A stretch of DNA of 64,000 nt. Source: S012-113 sp965368405. GTDB lineage: Bacteria; Bacteroidota; Bacteroidia; Cytophagales; Cyclobacteriaceae. Positions within the stretch are counted from its first letter, which is position 1. Every line of letters begins with the position of its first letter. Made by a program: the position numbers and the translations under genes. The stretch lies in the NCBI GenBank assembly GCA_965368405.1, contig CBDUMS010000003.1:13947-77946 (forward strand), read 5' to 3'. Positions 53,793 to 62,043 of the stretch are shown one piece after another. Below the pieces are notes generated by a model that did not search any database, had not been told where the DNA came from, and saw nothing but the letters and a program-made list of their open reading frames with translations.

Positions 53793-54515
53793 TTATGCTG
53801 TTTTAAGTTCACCTCCTCCGAAGAGTACGAAACCTTTAATATACAGTTCCTTTGACGGGTCCTCGGCAGATGAATCGGTAGCCACGAGTCGTTTATCCGA
53901 AAAGCCTCCAAAAATAGATGTAACGTCTACTTTAACGTTCCAATCTGGTGGTACAACAAATGTACCGCCACCAAACATGGCAAAGAAATCTATCACATTG
54001 TCACCCTCCGATAGCTTTGCTGTTCTGAGGTCATAATTACTGCCACCAAAAATAGATGTGATCTTCCCTCCTTTAAAACTGCTTGATGAAACCGTGACAT
54101 CACCACCTCCAAAAACATTCGTATCATCGAGGAAGTCCATCGAACCATCGGGACGCTGCCCCAGTGGCGAAGAATGACCTCGCTGTCTGATTATATAGAA
54201 AAAACCAAATGCAATTAATAATAAAGGCCAGAATGTTCTCATTCTAAACCAGGGTACATGTATGAAGTCTGGGAGCAAGAAAAATGCGCCAATAGTTATA
54301 AGTATCCACCCTGCGCTCTTACGAGGATTAGAAATAAGAATTATTGTACCGATAATAATCAGGATTCCCTGCCATCTAAAAAGATAATGACGTAGGTCCC
54401 ATGGAATAAGTCCGAGGTTCTCTAAAAGAAAAAGACCTCCTAATACGATAAGGGCAACCCCAAATCCGATTCTTCTTGATTGAATTTCTGACATAGCTGT
54501 TTTTGTTTTGTTCAT
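53793..54515 (-). CDS. LiaF/DUF5668-type membrane protein
   Basis: A 240-residue protein with four N-terminal membrane helices (about 14-105, short loops), then a C-terminal beta-helix-like domain with repeated glycine-rich turns (VFGGGDVTVSSSSFKGGKITSIFGGSNYDL spread over 132-165), as in LiaF/cell-wall-active antibiotics response proteins. Such proteins often inhibit or tune two-component systems that sense envelope stress. It is directly upstream of a LytS/LytTR pair. A second in-frame ATG at 54491 is also plausible. Confidence 0.82.
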   Translation of the reverse strand: MNKTKTAMSEIQSRRIGFGVALIVLGGLFLLENLGLIPWDLRHYLFRWQGILIIIGTIILISNPRKSAGWILITIGAFFLLPDFIHVPWFRMRTFWPLLLIAFGFFYIIRQRGHSSPLGQRPDGSMDFLDDTNVFGGGDVTVSSSSFKGGKITSIFGGSNYDLRTAKLSEGDNVIDFFAMFGGGTFVVPPDWNVKVDVTSIFGGFSDKRLVATDSSAEDPSKELYIKGFVLFGGGELKTA

Positions 54516-54642
54516 GGCAAACCTAAAATTATAGTAAGGCTAGAACAATAAGCAATCGGTAAAGCCTGCCAAAAAATCGGTGAATACGGTGAATAATCAT
54601 TTTTCTGAAGTTTAATTCATGTTTTTAAAGAACTCAATTAAC

Positions 54643-54650
54643 TACATTTG
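54643..54650 (+). promoter_or_regulatory. Candidate -7 element, nearly leaderless start
   Basis: TACATTTG is identical to the -7 box in front of the 5-oxoprolinase gene, within the same ten-base context CTACATTTGA. The ATG of the kinase-like gene follows after four bases. The -33 region is T-rich (54622-54626) without a clear TTTG at 19 bases. Confidence 0.4.
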
Positions 54651-54654
54651 AAGC

Positions 54655-55674
54655 ATGGCTCTGATTACAAAAAAGAAAATCATCTACCCAATAAATGAGG
54701 CCCTTCGGGCCTATCTTCATGAACAGGAACGGGAAACAACGGCCATAAAATATTCTGACCTAACCCGTTACAGCAGTTCCATTCCGCTCTATGACAATAC
54801 AGGGAAGGATACACTTTGGGAGACCGTACTCTATTCACCGAGTGATGTAGACCACATCCATCGCAGTCTTAAAATGGTCTATTCAAATCTTAAGTCAGCA
54901 GGGCAAATTGAGATAATCGATCATTTATTCATTGACAGAATAGATCTATGTCCATTTGGGAACACAAAACCGTATCGTGTCCGCATTGTAAATAGTATTA
55001 ATGATAACTTCGACTATTTCTACATTAAGCAAGCAGATGCCAGTCGCATCTACGGCCTCGAACTTGAACACCTGCTTTCACCTAATAGAATAAACTATAT
55101 TGTAGACCATAATACTCTGGTGGAAGAACATATTATTGGAATCCCTGGAGATCAGTTTATTTTAAAGCACCTTGAAGACAAGGCTCTTAATAGGATTCGG
55201 TTAGCCAAGGAGTTTGTTAAGTTTAATGAAAGAACCTTCGTTAGACTACTTGGTGATATGCACTCCAGTAATTTTGTAGTTGACCTTACACCTGATTTTG
55301 AAGATGTTCATTACCGAATTAGAGCAATAGATTTCGATCAGCAATCCTTTGAAGGGCGAAGAGCCGTTTATATGCCTAAATACTTCAAACAGAATAATAA
55401 GCTTATTGAGCTAGGAATGCAGGAAATGACACCGGAATCTATGTATCAATATATGTTTGAAGAACAAAGCTTAATTGTTAATCGTATGCGTTCTTCTCGG
55501 TATGTACTTAAGGAGCTCCTTACTGCTATGAAAACTGCGCCCCTCTCCTTAGATAAAAACATTAAGAAACTTCGGAAAGAACTGGCAGTCTATCATGAAA
55601 ACGATGCTTTCTTAAAATGCAATAGCATGGGAGCTATTGTTGAGCTTAACCTCGCTCAATTAGAAGCTAAATAA
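54655..55674 (+). CDS. Uncharacterised protein with kinase/APH-like active-site layout
   Basis: A 339-residue cytoplasmic protein, not assigned to a named family. Residues 120-140 (YFYIKQADASRIYGLELEHL) resemble the beta-3 Lys and helix-C Glu of kinase folds (Lys125; Glu136 or Glu138). A hinge-like VEEHIIGIPGDQF follows, then GDMHSSNFVVD (200-210: Asp201, His203, Asn206), like the catalytic loop of aminoglycoside phosphotransferase-type kinases, and AIDFDQQ (Asp226, Asp228) like the metal-binding DFG/DxD. Short helical C-terminus. Whether it phosphorylates a small molecule or protein is unknown. Monocistronic; convergent with a small hypothetical gene. Confidence 0.6.
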   Translation: MALITKKKIIYPINEALRAYLHEQERETTAIKYSDLTRYSSSIPLYDNTGKDTLWETVLYSPSDVDHIHRSLKMVYSNLKSAGQIEIIDHLFIDRIDLCPFGNTKPYRVRIVNSINDNFDYFYIKQADASRIYGLELEHLLSPNRINYIVDHNTLVEEHIIGIPGDQFILKHLEDKALNRIRLAKEFVKFNERTFVRLLGDMHSSNFVVDLTPDFEDVHYRIRAIDFDQQSFEGRRAVYMPKYFKQNNKLIELGMQEMTPESMYQYMFEEQSLIVNRMRSSRYVLKELLTAMKTAPLSLDKNIKKLRKELAVYHENDAFLKCNSMGAIVELNLAQLEAK

Positions 55675-55921
55675 CACCGCTAATTAGCTTTCCCTGAAGC
55701 TCTGATGTTACCTTTTCAATATACCCTGACTTCCCTACCAACGTTAGAATATAATATTCCTTAAACTCATCATACCCCAGGAAGTGATCATGATGTACAA
55801 TTCGATTGGCATTCACCAAAGCACTATTGCCATTTAAACTTACACCTTGCAAGTATGCACTATACTGCGCAATGATATTGGCTTCACCCATTTTAATCAT
55901 GCTTGTTTCGTCTAGTCGCAT
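55667..55921 (-). CDS. Small protein of 84 residues, unknown function
   Basis: A soluble 84-residue protein, no signal peptide, with pattern SALVNANRIVHHDHFLGYDEFKEYYILTLVG that suggests a small alpha/beta fold. Three bases downstream of another small gene on the same strand, overlapping the convergent kinase-like gene by eight bases. No family recognised. Confidence 0.45.
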   Translation of the reverse strand: MRLDETSMIKMGEANIIAQYSAYLQGVSLNGNSALVNANRIVHHDHFLGYDEFKEYYILTLVGKSGYIEKVTSELQGKLISGVI

Positions 55922-55924
55922 ATT

Positions 55925-56365
55925 CTATAAGTTAATAAGGTTTTGGTCTGGTGCCCAACGTTGATTAACATCGACCGTAATATCTTCATCATCATGAGAG
56001 ATTCTAATGCGTTTAAGCTTATGATCTTTGAGCATAAGGGCTAGATCATGATGAATGATTACAAAGAGTTCAGCCTCTTCATTATCAATTATGGTTCGAT
56101 TGCGATCGTTAATATGAAAACTCACCAGTTTATTCCGGCCTCCAAAATCGAATTGAACAACATCTCCACTCTCTAGGGTCAAACCTTGCTTAAGATCAAT
56201 CGCAAGAAATAGGTTACCATCGAGTGCTGTATATTCTGGAGCAATTTCATTCGAGACGGATAGTCCAAATTCCTCAATATTAGGATTTTTATGTGCTGAG
56301 GAGTCAACCCCTGTTGCAATTTTTAGAATGGCGATAATTATTAGAAGTGCAAATATCTTTTTCAT
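55925..56365 (-). CDS. Small exported protein, unknown function
   Basis: ATG at 56365 gives 146 residues with a clear signal peptide (KKIFALLIIIAILKIATG); the frame remains open to 56428 but that would bury the signal. The mature part contains beta-strand patterns (VVQFDFGGRNKLVSFHIND, LFVIIHHDLALML, RIRISHDDEDITVDV). Cotranscribed with the 84-residue gene. No family recognised. Confidence 0.5.
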   Translation of the reverse strand: MKKIFALLIIIAILKIATGVDSSAHKNPNIEEFGLSVSNEIAPEYTALDGNLFLAIDLKQGLTLESGDVVQFDFGGRNKLVSFHINDRNRTIIDNEEAELFVIIHHDLALMLKDHKLKRIRISHDDEDITVDVNQRWAPDQNLINL

Positions 56366-56501
56366 CGTTTGTTTTCTTTTGGTTCGCTTTACAAATTTGT
56401 AGCAGAAAAAAGCCATATACATACGCAAAAAGCCTATTTTGGCGATTAGGTAAAATACCTATTAAACCAGTACTCCGATTTAATGTTGCCACTCTCAGAT
56501 T

Positions 56502-57413
56502 GTGAATAGAATCCTCTTAATTGTCTTATTCCTAATTCAATTTAACGTTTGGTCTTTTGGCCAATCGCGTGAGTTTTTATTTAATAAAGGCATGAATTAT
56601 ATGTTGGAGGATAAAAACATGGCAGTAGAGCAGTTTAGTCAGGCTATTAAAATCGATTCTGCCTTTACGGCTGCATACTTCTATCGAGGTGTTTCTTATT
56701 TTAAACTTGGAAATTATACCAAGGCCATTGATGATTTCAATCATGTTTCCACAATCGACACCTCCATTCCCATAGTATATGCTTATAAAGGATTTGCGTA
56801 TCGGCAATTAGGGAATAATGAGCTAAGCCTACAATCTTTTAGGAAATACATGGAAAATGCCGATAACCCAGATGCCATAGACTTTAAGTTATTGGGTAGA
56901 GCGCAAATGAGTGTTGGAGATCTAGATGGCGCAATAGAGAGCTTCGAGTTAGCTGAGTACGATGAAGCGAATGAAGGGCGGTATTACTATCTCTATCAGG
57001 CATATTCTAACCAAGGTGAGTATCGAAAAGCGCTTACACAGATTAATCTTGCCATTGAAGTAAATAATGCGTTCTATGGGTACTATCTTAACCGTGGCAA
57101 TACAAAGCTTATGCTTGGAGAATTTACTAATGCGTTGGAAGATTATAATTATGCTTTAGAACTTGAACCATCTGTGCCAGACAGTTATTACCTTAGAGGC
57201 AGAGTTCTTGACACGCTCGCAATTTATGATAAGGCTATCAATGATTTCTCATATGCTATTGAGTTAAATCCTAAAGATGGCACGTATTATTCGAAGCGAG
57301 GCAATGCTAGATTTTCTTTCGGTGATCGTGAAGGAGCGTGCCTTGATTGGACAATTGCGAATAATCTTGGATATTATGAGGACTTTAATAAAATAAAAAC
57401 CCTTTGTGAATAG
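56502..57413 (+). CDS. Exported tetratricopeptide-repeat protein
   Basis: A 303-residue protein starting with GTG at 56502, signal peptide ending FGQ (about 20). At least six TPR units of 34 residues follow, e.g. AYFYRGVSYFKLGNYTKAIDDF, AYKGFAYRQLGNNELSLQSF and YYLRGRVLDTLAIYDKAINDFS with the typical G/A/Y positions. Likely a periplasmic scaffold or protein-interaction adaptor. Followed 28 bases later by the prohibitin-like gene in the same direction. Confidence 0.85.
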   Translation: MNRILLIVLFLIQFNVWSFGQSREFLFNKGMNYMLEDKNMAVEQFSQAIKIDSAFTAAYFYRGVSYFKLGNYTKAIDDFNHVSTIDTSIPIVYAYKGFAYRQLGNNELSLQSFRKYMENADNPDAIDFKLLGRAQMSVGDLDGAIESFELAEYDEANEGRYYYLYQAYSNQGEYRKALTQINLAIEVNNAFYGYYLNRGNTKLMLGEFTNALEDYNYALELEPSVPDSYYLRGRVLDTLAIYDKAINDFSYAIELNPKDGTYYSKRGNARFSFGDREGACLDWTIANNLGYYEDFNKIKTLCE

Positions 57414-57441
57414 ACTATAATTAAAACTAAAATTAAAAATA

Positions 57442-58266
57442 ATGGATAACAGAAGATTTTTACCCTATGTAGTAGTAGTGTTTGTGGTACTTGTACTAGG
57501 CGTGGTTCTATCGAACAGTACATTTTTAACAATTGAAGCAGGAGAAGCCGGTGTGCTCTTTAAGCGATTTGGTGGAGGACTAGAAAAAGAAACCATCTAC
57601 GGACAAGGTTTTCATGTTGTAGCACCATGGAATACCATGTATATCTATAATGTGAAAGAGCAAACTGCGGAGGAGTCCATGAGCGTCCTTGACCGAAATG
57701 GACTTACAGTTCGAGTAGACGTAACTGTTCGATTTAACCCTTTCCAGCAAAAGATTGGTTATGTTCATGAACGTTTTGGAAATACTTATATTCAAACACT
57801 GGTCATTCCAGAAGTAAGATCAGCCGTGCGTCAGGTAATGGGTCGTTATTCAGCAGAAGAGATATACTCAACAAAAAGAGCGGAAGTTGAACTTAATATA
57901 ATTGATGAAGCGAAAAAGACATTGAGTAGTGAGAGTAATAACATCAAAATGAATGCACTGCTAATGCGTGAAGTAACACTGCCCGAAAACATTAAGAAGG
58001 CAATTGAAAGCAAGCTTCAGCAAGAGCAAGAAGCACTGGCCTACCGATTTCGACTCGATCGTGAACGATCGGAAGCTGAGCGTAAAAAAATTGCTGCTGA
58101 AGGAGAGGCTACGGCCAATAAAATTATTAATAGCAGTTTGACTTCTAGTTTGCTTAAAATGCGCGGAATTGAAGCCACAATCGAGCTCTCAAAATCACCA
58201 AACAGTAAGGTTATTGTAATAGGTAGTGGCAGTGATGGAATGCCTTTAATCTTAGGAAATAATTAG
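57442..58266 (+). CDS. Prohibitin/SPFH-domain membrane protein
   Basis: A 274-residue protein with one N-terminal membrane helix (about 8-25) and an SPFH/band-7 domain (LTIEAGEAGVLFKRFGGGLEKETIYGQGFHVVAPW), followed by a charged coiled-coil (SKLQQEQEALAYRFRLDRERSEAERKK) and a C-terminal tail. It is the prohibitin-1-like group and probably forms large membrane-bound rings or microdomains, often regulating membrane proteases. Downstream of a TPR protein, which may be a partner. Confidence 0.9.
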   Translation: MDNRRFLPYVVVVFVVLVLGVVLSNSTFLTIEAGEAGVLFKRFGGGLEKETIYGQGFHVVAPWNTMYIYNVKEQTAEESMSVLDRNGLTVRVDVTVRFNPFQQKIGYVHERFGNTYIQTLVIPEVRSAVRQVMGRYSAEEIYSTKRAEVELNIIDEAKKTLSSESNNIKMNALLMREVTLPENIKKAIESKLQQEQEALAYRFRLDRERSEAERKKIAAEGEATANKIINSSLTSSLLKMRGIEATIELSKSPNSKVIVIGSGSDGMPLILGNN

Positions 58267-58357
58267 TAAGCCAACTCTACCTAAATACCTTTTATTTGAG
58301 GTCGGTAATGATTAACTTCGTGCTAGAGAAATTAGGTTAATTGGAAAAGAAAAAATT

Positions 58358-59644
58358 ATGGTAAAATCAGCTGAAATTAACATCAATGGTAATAGTTATG
58401 AATTGCCAGTTGTTGAAGGATCTGAAAATGAATTAGCAATTGATATAGGCAAATTTAGAGGTCAAAGTGGCGTAATTACGCTCGACCGAGGCTTTAAGAA
58501 TACCGGCTCTACTACAAGTGCAATTACATTTTTAAATGGTGAGGAAGGAATTCTTCGCTATCGAGGATATTCTATTGAAGAACTCGCAGAAAAGTCGACA
58601 TTTTTAGAAGTCGCCTATCTTCTTATTTATGGAGAACTTCCAGGTAAAGAGGTATACGAAAAATTTGTTGATCGAATCCGAAAGCACACCCTTGTGCATG
58701 AAGATATTAAAACAATCTTAACCGGCTTTCCATCGAATGCGCATCCAATGGGTGTTCTTTCATCTTTGGTTACCTCATTAACTGCATTTTATCCAGAGTC
58801 GCTCGATCCAAATCGATCGAAGGAACGTGTAGATTTAAGTATTGCGCGAATTATTGCCAAGCTGCCAACTTTCGCGGCATGGACCTACAAGAATCAGATA
58901 GGCCAACCGGTAAACTACCCTAAGAATCATCTCGACTACTCGTCGAATTTCTTAAGAATGATGTTTAAGCATCCTGCTGATGACTATGAGGTAAACCCTG
59001 TCGTCTCTCGTGCCTTAGACCAATTGTTAATCTTACATGCAGATCACGAACAAAATTGTTCTACTTCTACAGTGAGAATTGTAGGATCTGCTCAGGCGAG
59101 CTTATTCGCATCTGTTTCTGCTGGAATTAATGCGCTCTGGGGGCCGCTTCACGGTGGTGCTAACCAGGCCGTAATTGAAATGCTCGAAGGCATTAAAGCC
59201 GACGGTGGTGACACTCAGAAATGGATGGATAAAGCAAAGGACAAGGATGATCCGTTTAGATTAATGGGTTTTGGCCATAGAGTCTATAAGAATTTCGATC
59301 CGAGAGCTAGAATACTTAAGAAGGCTGCAGACGATGTTCTTGAAGCTTTAGGTATCGTAGATCCTATTCTGGATATTGCTAAAGGCCTTGAGGAAGTCGC
59401 GCTTCGTGATGAATATTTCATTGAGCGTAAATTATACCCTAATGTAGATTTCTATTCAGGAATAATATATCGAGCTCTAGGCATACCGGTAGATATGTTT
59501 ACTGTAATGTTCGCATTAGGGCGTCTGCCAGGATGGATTGCACAGTGGAAAGAGATGCGTGAAAGCGGTGAGCCTATTGGTCGTCCAAGACAAATCTATA
59601 CTGGGCATACAGCCAGGGCGTATCAGTCACTCGACAAACGATAA
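58358..59644 (+). CDS. gltA: Citrate synthase (type II)
   Basis: A 428-residue enzyme condensing oxaloacetate with acetyl-CoA. The N-terminal small beta domain (ELAIDIGKFRGQSGVITLDRGFKNT) marks the type II, hexameric, NADH-sensitive-type lineage. Catalytic residues appear in LHGGANQAVIEML (His) , GFGHRVYKNFDPRA (His) and the late VDFYSGIIYRALGIP (Asp). Ends with a strong terminator. Own upstream region of 91 bases; operon with the prohibitin gene is unlikely. Confidence 0.97.
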   Translation: MVKSAEININGNSYELPVVEGSENELAIDIGKFRGQSGVITLDRGFKNTGSTTSAITFLNGEEGILRYRGYSIEELAEKSTFLEVAYLLIYGELPGKEVYEKFVDRIRKHTLVHEDIKTILTGFPSNAHPMGVLSSLVTSLTAFYPESLDPNRSKERVDLSIARIIAKLPTFAAWTYKNQIGQPVNYPKNHLDYSSNFLRMMFKHPADDYEVNPVVSRALDQLLILHADHEQNCSTSTVRIVGSAQASLFASVSAGINALWGPLHGGANQAVIEMLEGIKADGGDTQKWMDKAKDKDDPFRLMGFGHRVYKNFDPRARILKKAADDVLEALGIVDPILDIAKGLEEVALRDEYFIERKLYPNVDFYSGIIYRALGIPVDMFTVMFALGRLPGWIAQWKEMRESGEPIGRPRQIYTGHTARAYQSLDKR

Positions 59645-59667
59645 TTAATATTTGAAATAATATTTTT

Positions 59668-59709
59668 CACCCTGAATCTAAAAAATCATTAGATTCGGGG
59701 TGTTTTTTT
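59668..59709 (+). terminator. Intrinsic terminator of gltA
   Basis: CACCCTGAATCTA (59668-59680) pairs with TAGATTCGGGGTG (59690-59702): thirteen pairs with one T-G wobble, nine-base loop, then seven T (59703-59709). The next gene starts ten bases later, so it needs its own promoter or read-through. Confidence 0.92.
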
Positions 59710-59719
59710 ATACACAATT

Positions 59720-59977
59720 ATGAAAGAAGAATTTAACAATGCAGTTGCTCGTTCTAAAGAGCTTACAGTACGTCCATCCAACGAAGAACTCTTAAAGCTC
59801 TATGGACTGTTTAAGCAGGCGACAGAAGGCGATATTAAAGGCGAACGACCTGGAGGCTTCGATTTTAAGGGAGCAGCTAAATACGACGCCTGGGAATCAT
59901 TGAAAGGTAAGCCTGCCGAGGAGTCAATGCAAGAGTATATAGCTCTAATCGATCAACTCCACGCTAAAGAAGCCTAA
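59720..59977 (+). CDS. Acyl-CoA-binding protein
   Basis: An 85-residue four-helix bundle protein binding long-chain acyl-CoA. The family pattern is complete: FNNAVARSKELTVRPSNEELLKLYGLFKQ, then GDIKGERPGG, FKGAAKYDAWESLKGKP and EESMQEYIALIDQL. The KxxAWxxLKG core binds the CoA 3'-phosphate. Common in eukaryotes and rarer in bacteria, but well distributed in Bacteroidota. First of a run ACBP-rsmE-SpmAB. Confidence 0.92.
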   Translation: MKEEFNNAVARSKELTVRPSNEELLKLYGLFKQATEGDIKGERPGGFDFKGAAKYDAWESLKGKPAEESMQEYIALIDQLHAKEA

Positions 59978-59997
59978 TAAGCACTGATCTGCCCTCT

Positions 59998-60699
59998 ATG
60001 GAGCTATATTATCAACCGGAGATCACGAATGGAACTCTCTTTCTAGATCCTGATGAGTCTCGCCATTGTATTAAAGTACTTAGGCATTCGATTGGTGATA
60101 CAATTCAGGTAACAGATGGCAAAGGTGTAATGTATAATTGCGCAATTACATCTGAAAATGCAAAGAAATGTAGTTTTAGGATAGATTCGGAAATTGAATC
60201 ACCTCAAAAATCATACACCATCGCCATAGCTCTGGCCCCAACCAAAAGCATAGATCGCACAGAATGGTTTGTTGAAAAGGCTGTTGAGCTGGGTATCGAC
60301 AGCATTCATTTCTATTTTGGGCAGCATTCAGAACGCAGAAATCTAAATATTGACCGGCTTAAGAAAAAAGCCGTGGCGGCAATGAAACAAAGCGGCCAAG
60401 CTAGGTTACCGGAGTTAATAGTTGATAAAAACTTGACTAATTGCATTGCGAGTTTTGAAGCCTATGATGAACACTTTATTGCTTATGTGGATAGCGAAAA
60501 TCCGAATCATCTCCTCAGCATGGCTAGCAAGGGTAAGAAGCAAATTGTACTAATTGGGCCTGAGGGTGATTTTAGCACAACTGAATTAAGCTATGCACTG
60601 AACAATGGTTATAAAAAGGTAAGTTTGGGGGAAAACAGACTTAGAACAGAAACAGCAGGTATTGCGGCTTGCCATATACTTAACTTGATTAACAGCTAA
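59998..60699 (+). CDS. rsmE: 16S rRNA (uracil(1498)-N3)-methyltransferase
   Basis: A 233-residue SPOUT methyltransferase. N-terminal PUA-like part (ESRHCIKVLRHSIGDTIQVTDGKG), then TKSIDRTEWFVEKAVELGID with the SERRN segment, AAMKQSGQARLPEL, and the knotted C-terminus IVLIGPEGDFSTTELS and LGENRLRTETAGIAAC. It methylates U1498 of 16S rRNA in the 30S subunit. Twenty bases after the acyl-CoA-binding protein gene and two before the next gene. Confidence 0.95.
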   Translation: MELYYQPEITNGTLFLDPDESRHCIKVLRHSIGDTIQVTDGKGVMYNCAITSENAKKCSFRIDSEIESPQKSYTIAIALAPTKSIDRTEWFVEKAVELGIDSIHFYFGQHSERRNLNIDRLKKKAVAAMKQSGQARLPELIVDKNLTNCIASFEAYDEHFIAYVDSENPNHLLSMASKGKKQIVLIGPEGDFSTTELSYALNNGYKKVSLGENRLRTETAGIAACHILNLINS

Positions 60700-60701
60700 T
60701 A

Positions 60702-61934
60702 ATGGTTTTAAACTATATCTGGATCAGCTTTTTTCTTATTGCTTTTGTCATAGGCCTAATTAAACTAATCTTTCTAGGCGATGTTGAAATCTTTCCGGCC
60801 TTATTCAACAGTACCCTAGACATGGCCAAAACTGGTTTTGAAATCTCCCTGGGGCTTACCGGGGCGATGACCCTTTGGTTGGGTCTGATGAAAATTGGAG
60901 AAAAAGGCGGTATCGTCAACATCTTTTACCGCCTCACCGGTCCTTTATTACGACGAATATTTCCTTCGCTCCCACCAGACAGTAAGGCCTATGGCCCGAT
61001 GATTATGAACGTTTCGGCAAATATGATGGGCTTAGACAATGCTGCTACCCCACTTGGACTCAGTGCAATGGAGGAGATGCAAAAGCACAATCCAAATAAA
61101 GACACAGCCTCTGATGCTCAGATCATGTTTTTGGTCTTAAACACCTCTGGTTTAACCATCTTGCCCATTAATGTAATGGTTATTCGAACACAAATGGGCG
61201 CCGCAGATCCCTCTGATATCTTTATTCCGATACTAATTGCTACATACTTTGCCTCATTGGCTGGTTTAATCATTGTATCATTATATCAGAAGATAAACCT
61301 TCTCAACAAAGTTATTCTAGCCTATTTAGGTACTATGACAGCTGGTATTGTCGGCTTAATCTGGTATTTATCCACCCTAAATCAAACCGAGTTAACAACC
61401 TTCAGTTCCGTATTTTCAAACCTTATCCTATTCTCAGTGATTATCATTTTTATGGTTATGGCACTTAGGAAAAAGGTAAATGTATATGAAGCATTTATTG
61501 AAGGCGCGAAGGACGGTTTTAAAATTGCAATAAAGATTATTCCTTTCCTCGTGGCTATGCTTGTTGCCATTGGTGTTTTTAGAACTTCAGGAGCCTTGGG
61601 ATATTTGGAAGACGGTGCAGCAGCCTTTTTTAGCTTTCTGGGCGTTAATACTGATTTTGTTCCATCATTACCGACCGCCTTTATGCGACCACTGAGTGGC
61701 AGTGGGGCCCGCGGCATGATGGTTGAAGCCATCGATACCTATGGAGTAGATTCATTTGTTGGGCGATTATCCAGCGTAATGCAAGGAACAACAGAAACCA
61801 CATTGTATGTAATTGCCGTTTATTTTGGCTCCGTTGGCATTAGAAAAACAAGGTATGCCATCACCGCCGGTCTAATTGCAGATTTGGTGGGTATAGTGGC
61901 CGCTATCTTTATCGCTTATTTGTTTTTTCATTGA
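60702..61934 (+). CDS. SpmA-SpmB fusion protein (nucleoside recognition/Gate domains)
   Basis: A 410-residue multi-pass protein. The first half (about 1-200) matches SpmA with GLTGAMTLWLGLMKIGEKGG and MNVSANMMGLDNAATPLGL; the second half (about 215-410) matches SpmB with IPFLVAMLVAIGVFRTSGAL and RPLSGSGARGMM. In Firmicutes these are separate spore-maturation proteins; the fused form is usual in non-sporulating Bacteroidota, where its role (a membrane transport or gating function) is unknown. Two bases after rsmE. Confidence 0.9.
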   Translation: MVLNYIWISFFLIAFVIGLIKLIFLGDVEIFPALFNSTLDMAKTGFEISLGLTGAMTLWLGLMKIGEKGGIVNIFYRLTGPLLRRIFPSLPPDSKAYGPMIMNVSANMMGLDNAATPLGLSAMEEMQKHNPNKDTASDAQIMFLVLNTSGLTILPINVMVIRTQMGAADPSDIFIPILIATYFASLAGLIIVSLYQKINLLNKVILAYLGTMTAGIVGLIWYLSTLNQTELTTFSSVFSNLILFSVIIIFMVMALRKKVNVYEAFIEGAKDGFKIAIKIIPFLVAMLVAIGVFRTSGALGYLEDGAAAFFSFLGVNTDFVPSLPTAFMRPLSGSGARGMMVEAIDTYGVDSFVGRLSSVMQGTTETTLYVIAVYFGSVGIRKTRYAITAGLIADLVGIVAAIFIAYLFFH

Positions 61935-61976
61935 TAATTAGATGAAAGATTATAGATTTAAGATATAAGACATAAT

Positions 61977-62040
61977 ACACTATCAAACCACAACACTAAC
62001 CAACTTCAACACTATCAAACTACAACACTAACCAACTACC
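61977..62040 (+). repeat. Two imperfect 32-base direct repeats
   Basis: Two adjacent copies (61977-62008, 62009-62040) of a C- and A-rich unit with core ACACTATCAAAC and CAACACTAACCAACT. They lie directly in front of the M28 peptidase ATG at 62044. No matching coding frame. They may come from slippage or act as an unstructured C-rich leader. Confidence 0.75.
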
Positions 62041-62043
62041 CCC

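Noticed and set aside
60702..61934. Evidence for sporulation from the SpmA/SpmB domains
   Set aside because: The fused form is common in non-sporulating Bacteroidota and no other sporulation gene is present.
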